Assembly: GCA_017510335.1 (NCBI GenBank)
Contig: JAFWNM010000029.1
Span: 62,001-126,000 of the forward strand
Direction of reading: 5' to 3'
From: Paracoccaceae bacterium
Lineage (GTDB): Bacteria; Pseudomonadota; Alphaproteobacteria; Rhodobacterales; Rhodobacteraceae
DNA length: 64,000 nucleotides
Positions 62,497-64,000 of the stretch are shown one piece after another. The position numbers and the translations under genes are program-made. The notes below the pieces were generated by a model. That model ran no database searches, had not been told where the DNA came from, and saw only the letters and a program-made list of their open reading frames with translations. Position 1 is the stretch's first letter. Each line of letters begins with the position of its first letter.

Positions 62497-62522
62497 AACG
62501 CCGGACTGGCGCTGTTGGTTCC
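62497..62522 (-). promoter_or_regulatory. EcfG-type general stress promoter of the phospholipase D gene
   Basis: On the minus strand GGAAC (62522-62518), a 17-bp spacer and CGTT (62500-62497), an exact fit to the alphaproteobacterial EcfG promoter GGAAC-N16/17-CGTT. The start codon at 62465 lies 32 bp downstream, a normal leader length. Confidence 0.7.
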
Positions 62523-62657
62523 CGTATTCTTGCCCTGTCAGCCAATACACTGTTCGGAAGCGGGGATAAGATCATAAGAAATTGCTATACTGCGTGGCGC
62601 AGCCCGGCGCGGTATGGCAGGATCATATCATCTGGAACCCAGGAACCGGGGGTGGGG

Positions 62658-63533
62658 ATGGAACATACCAAGCAAGTGGCCTTTATTGGATTTGGCGAAG
62701 CGGCGCGGGCCTTTGTGTCGGGGTGGGGGGGCGCGCATTCGGCGGGCATGGCTGCTTTTGATATCAAGACACAGGCGGATGTATCGCGCGTCGACATGTT
62801 GGCGCAGTATCGCGCGCATGGCGTGACGGGTGCCGAAGATGCGAGGGGCGCGCTGCACGGGGCAGGGCTGGTGTTCAGTCTGGTCACGGCGGATCAGGCA
62901 TTGGCAGCAGCGCAAGCCGCAGCCCCCCATCTGGATGGCGGGGTATTGTGGCTTGATTGTAATTCCTGTGCACCTGAAACCAAGGTCAAGGCCGCAAAAA
63001 TCATCGAATCCGCGGGCGGGCGCTATGTGGATGTGGCCATCATGGCGCCGGTCCACCCCAAACGCCATCTGGTGCCAATGCTGGTTTCCGGTCCGCACGC
63101 CACCCCCGCCATGCACGCGCTGCACGCGCTGTCGATGCGTCCGCAGGTGGCGGGGGAACAGGTCGGGCAAGCGTCCTCTATCAAGATGCTGCGGTCTGTC
63201 ATGATCAAGGGGTTGGAAGCGCTTAGCGCGGAGTGTTTCCTTGCCGCGCGGCGTGCCGGGGTGGAAGAACAGGTTCTGGCATCGCTTGAAGGGTCTGACC
63301 CGGATATCAACTGGCGGGCGCGGGCCAGTTATAACCTTGAACGGATGGTGGTGCACGGCGCAAGGCGCGCATCCGAAATGCAAGAGGTGGCGGCCACAGT
63401 CGCGGCACTCGGGCTGCCCTGCGCCATGAGTGCGGCCTCGGCGCAGTGGCAGGCATATCTTTCGGCCCCTGCGGTGGACCCCGGCAGCGATGAGCTGATT
63501 GCACGCATGGACCGTATTCTGGCAGCGCTATGA
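62658..63533 (+). CDS. NAD(P)-binding 6-phosphogluconate dehydrogenase-like protein with DUF1932
   Basis: 291 residues from the ATG at 62658. The Rossmann motif VAFIGFGEAARAFVSGW lies at the N-terminus; the hydroxyacid-dehydrogenase-like middle (LWLDCNSCAPETKVKAAKII, YVDVAIMAPVHP) precedes SSIKMLRSVMIKGLEALSAEC, where the catalytic Lys would lie, and a C-terminal DUF1932 helical domain. Relatives include the CHMS-type and other beta-hydroxyacid dehydrogenases of aromatic catabolism. Its stop overlaps the start of the LysR gene. Confidence 0.9.
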   Translation: MEHTKQVAFIGFGEAARAFVSGWGGAHSAGMAAFDIKTQADVSRVDMLAQYRAHGVTGAEDARGALHGAGLVFSLVTADQALAAAQAAAPHLDGGVLWLDCNSCAPETKVKAAKIIESAGGRYVDVAIMAPVHPKRHLVPMLVSGPHATPAMHALHALSMRPQVAGEQVGQASSIKMLRSVMIKGLEALSAECFLAARRAGVEEQVLASLEGSDPDINWRARASYNLERMVVHGARRASEMQEVAATVAALGLPCAMSAASAQWQAYLSAPAVDPGSDELIARMDRILAAL

Positions 63534-64000
63534 GTGCGCCAAACCTTCGGCATTTGCGGGTCTTTCTTGCTGTGGCCGAACTGCGTTCACCCACTGCGGC
63601 CGCGCAGCGGTGTCGTGTTTCGCAACCCGCTGTCACACAGTCCCTGAACAAGCTGGAACAGGACATGGGCGGCGGGTTGTTCCAGCGCAGCCGTCAGGGC
63701 TTTTTCCTGACCGATCGCGGCCAGATATTCGAAACACGCATTCGCCGCGCCATGGACAGGTTGGACACGGCCCTACAGGACGTGGCCCCAAGACTGACAG
63801 TCACCGCGACATTTTCGCAGCTTCAGGCCCTTATCACAATGAGCGAGGCGCAGAACTTCACACTTGCCGCGCATAATCTGGGCCTTGCACAGCCAACTGT
63901 GCACCGCGCCGTCACCCAGATAGAACAAGCCGCAGGCCGCACCCTGTTTGAACGCACGTCCTTCGGGATGGTCCCGACGCGGCCCTGTCGCAAAATCGCG
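63530..64000 (+). CDS. LysR-family regulator with two N-terminal helix-turn-helix units, partial
   Basis: Starts at the ATG overlapping the previous stop (ATGA) and stays open to the window edge, 157 codons seen. Residues 3-62 form a LysR wHTH (LRVFLAVAELRSPTAAAQRCRVSQPAVTQSLNKLE...LFQRSRQGFFLTDRGQ). Residues about 91-150 form a second one (LQALITMSEAQNFTLAAHNLGLAQPTVHRAVTQIEQAAGRTLFERTSFGM). Most LysR proteins have only one. Dual-HTH LysR proteins exist in some lignin-derived aromatic pathways, usually next to their target enzymes. The effector domain is outside the window. Confidence 0.85.
   Translation, partial: MSAPNLRHLRVFLAVAELRSPTAAAQRCRVSQPAVTQSLNKLEQDMGGGLFQRSRQGFFLTDRGQIFETRIRRAMDRLDTALQDVAPRLTVTATFSQLQALITMSEAQNFTLAAHNLGLAQPTVHRAVTQIEQAAGRTLFERTSFGMVPTRPCRKIA

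Noticed and set aside
1-64000. CRISPR arrays, tRNA/rRNA genes and insertion sequences
   Set aside because: No regularly spaced direct repeats, no tRNA-like cloverleaf and no transposase reading frame were recognised anywhere.

Overview
The window looks like a segment of a large accessory replicon (plasmid or chromid) of an alphaproteobacterium, most likely Rhodobacterales. It carries a complete repA-repB-repC partition and replication module at 46427-49915, with a probable antisense RNA between repB and repC and matching 14-16 bp palindromes (candidate parS) inside and just after repC. GC content is high, genes are tightly packed with many 4-bp stop/start overlaps, and most of the content is transport and catabolism. 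No tRNA, rRNA, insertion sequence or CRISPR array was recognised.

Left part (1-14652): a truncated DMT permease gene, then an unusual oxidative gene set. Two Rieske-type oxygenase catalytic subunits (840-1685 and 8719-9561) keep the mononuclear iron motif but have lost the [2Fe-2S] ligands. A separate protein (2219-2911) has the Rieske ligands but no mononuclear iron motif. Next to it lie an acylphosphatase-like protein without its catalytic loop, a GST-fold protein and a LysR regulator. The arrangement recalls the split N-demethylase NdmC/NdmD/NdmE of caffeine-degrading Pseudomonas. A long plus-strand operon follows (4621-14652): a two-subunit ThDP decarboxylase, GMC oxidoreductase, amidohydrolase, the second split oxygenase, a fused FAD/molybdopterin hydroxylase with its 2Fe-2S subunit, and an aldehyde dehydrogenase. 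The substrate is unknown; an N-heterocycle or N-methylated compound is my inference.

Purine region (14710-28692): on the minus strand an NMT1-type ABC importer, an 8-oxoguanine deaminase-like hydrolase and a 2-oxoglutarate/Fe(II) oxygenase; divergently a guanine deaminase, an 8-oxoguanine deaminase, a second 2-oxoglutarate/Fe(II) oxygenase and an alpha/beta hydrolase; then a complete BMP-type nucleoside ABC importer. Together they suggest uptake and deamination of purines and their oxidised or modified forms.

Sugar region (28751-45728): a xylose operon (xylFHGBA) divergent from a ROK repressor that is overlapped by a CRTAC1-like secreted protein gene, and a seven-gene minus-strand operon for an unknown carbohydrate (GntR regulator, esterase, binding protein, two permeases, isomerase, Gfo/Idh/MocA dehydrogenase) with a divergent MalK-type ATPase.

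Right part (50050-64000): a YaiI-family protein, a giant DUF2339 membrane protein, a tetrose/pentose phosphate group (RpiB, TpiA2-like isomerase, DeoR repressor, transaldolase-like aldolase), a transglutaminase-like protease, a MetE-like methyltransferase, an acidic OmpA protein preceded by an unlisted 59-aa membrane protein, a NepR-like anti-sigma factor overlapping a phospholipase D gene that has a textbook EcfG-type promoter, and a DUF1932 dehydrogenase coupled to a LysR regulator with two N-terminal helix-turn-helix units.
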